This document shows, in pieces, positions 52,418-52,440 of a stretch of 52,440 nucleotides of DNA. Within the stretch, counting starts at the first letter, position 1. The number at the start of each line of letters is the position of its first letter. The stretch spans positions 1-52,440 of the forward strand of contig CAKPOF010000007.1 of the NCBI GenBank assembly GCA_934169725.1, given 5' to 3'. Both the position numbers and the translations under genes were made by a program. Origin of the DNA: an uncultured Clostridia bacterium. Lineage in GTDB: Bacteria; Bacillota; Clostridia; TANB77; CAG-508. The notes below the pieces were generated by a model. That model saw only the letters and a program-made list of their open reading frames with translations, had not been told where the DNA came from and did not search any database.

Positions 52418-52440
52418 TTATTTTTATATTAATATTTAGT

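Overview
The window comes from a very AT-rich, spore-forming member of the Firmicutes, most likely a Clostridia-type gut bacterium. The support for this is a SpoVT regulator with a sigma-G-like promoter, RNase J, a full S10-spc-alpha ribosomal protein cluster, UPF0182, AGGAGG ribosome binding sites and consensus sigma-A promoters. Almost every gene is on the minus strand. The rRNA promoter at the left edge and the ribosomal protein operons all point leftward, so replication probably enters from the right.

Layout. 1-340: promoter and leader of an rRNA operon whose 16S gene should start just left of the window. 341-5209: a membrane-anchored unknown, rlmB, lepA (frame-split) and a rhodanese. 5210-5790: intergenic DNA with a DnaA-box cluster and nested palindromes. 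5791-14486: a DUF1294 protein, a zinc-ribbon protein, tyrS, UPF0182, ftsY and leuS. 14.6-16.7 kb: a small accessory island of three unrecognised genes, two of them behind homologous structured 5' leaders, bordered by a tRNA-Thr. 16.9-26.7 kb: two cell-surface genes, rseP (frame-split), cdsA, uppS, ispA, frr, pyrH, tsf and rpsB. 27-29.5 kb: a pilin-like GLUG adhesin and a small membrane protein. 29.6-45.9 kb: thirty genes from rplQ back to rpsJ, without rpmD. 46-52.4 kb: rnj, an unknown gene, a BspA-type repeat remnant, spoVT and a frame-split KAP-family P-loop NTPase.

The main observation is that three unrelated genes (lepA, rseP, the KAP NTPase) are each broken by one extra C placed directly before a conserved glycine GGN codon. 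Each time this creates an in-frame CGG, and skipping the C restores a family-length protein. By my reading CGG occurs in frame nowhere else in the recognisable core genes. It occurs only four more times, in three accessory ORFs. This suggests programmed +1 frameshifting, or four-base decoding, at CGG, although base-calling error has to be excluded first.

Other unusual features are a pair of homologous leaders in the island, in which a CCUCC strand can pair either with an upstream GGAGG-like strand or with the downstream Shine-Dalgarno sequence. There is also a dispersed intergenic repeat with three full copies and one partial copy, whose arms differ between copies but stay complementary within each copy.
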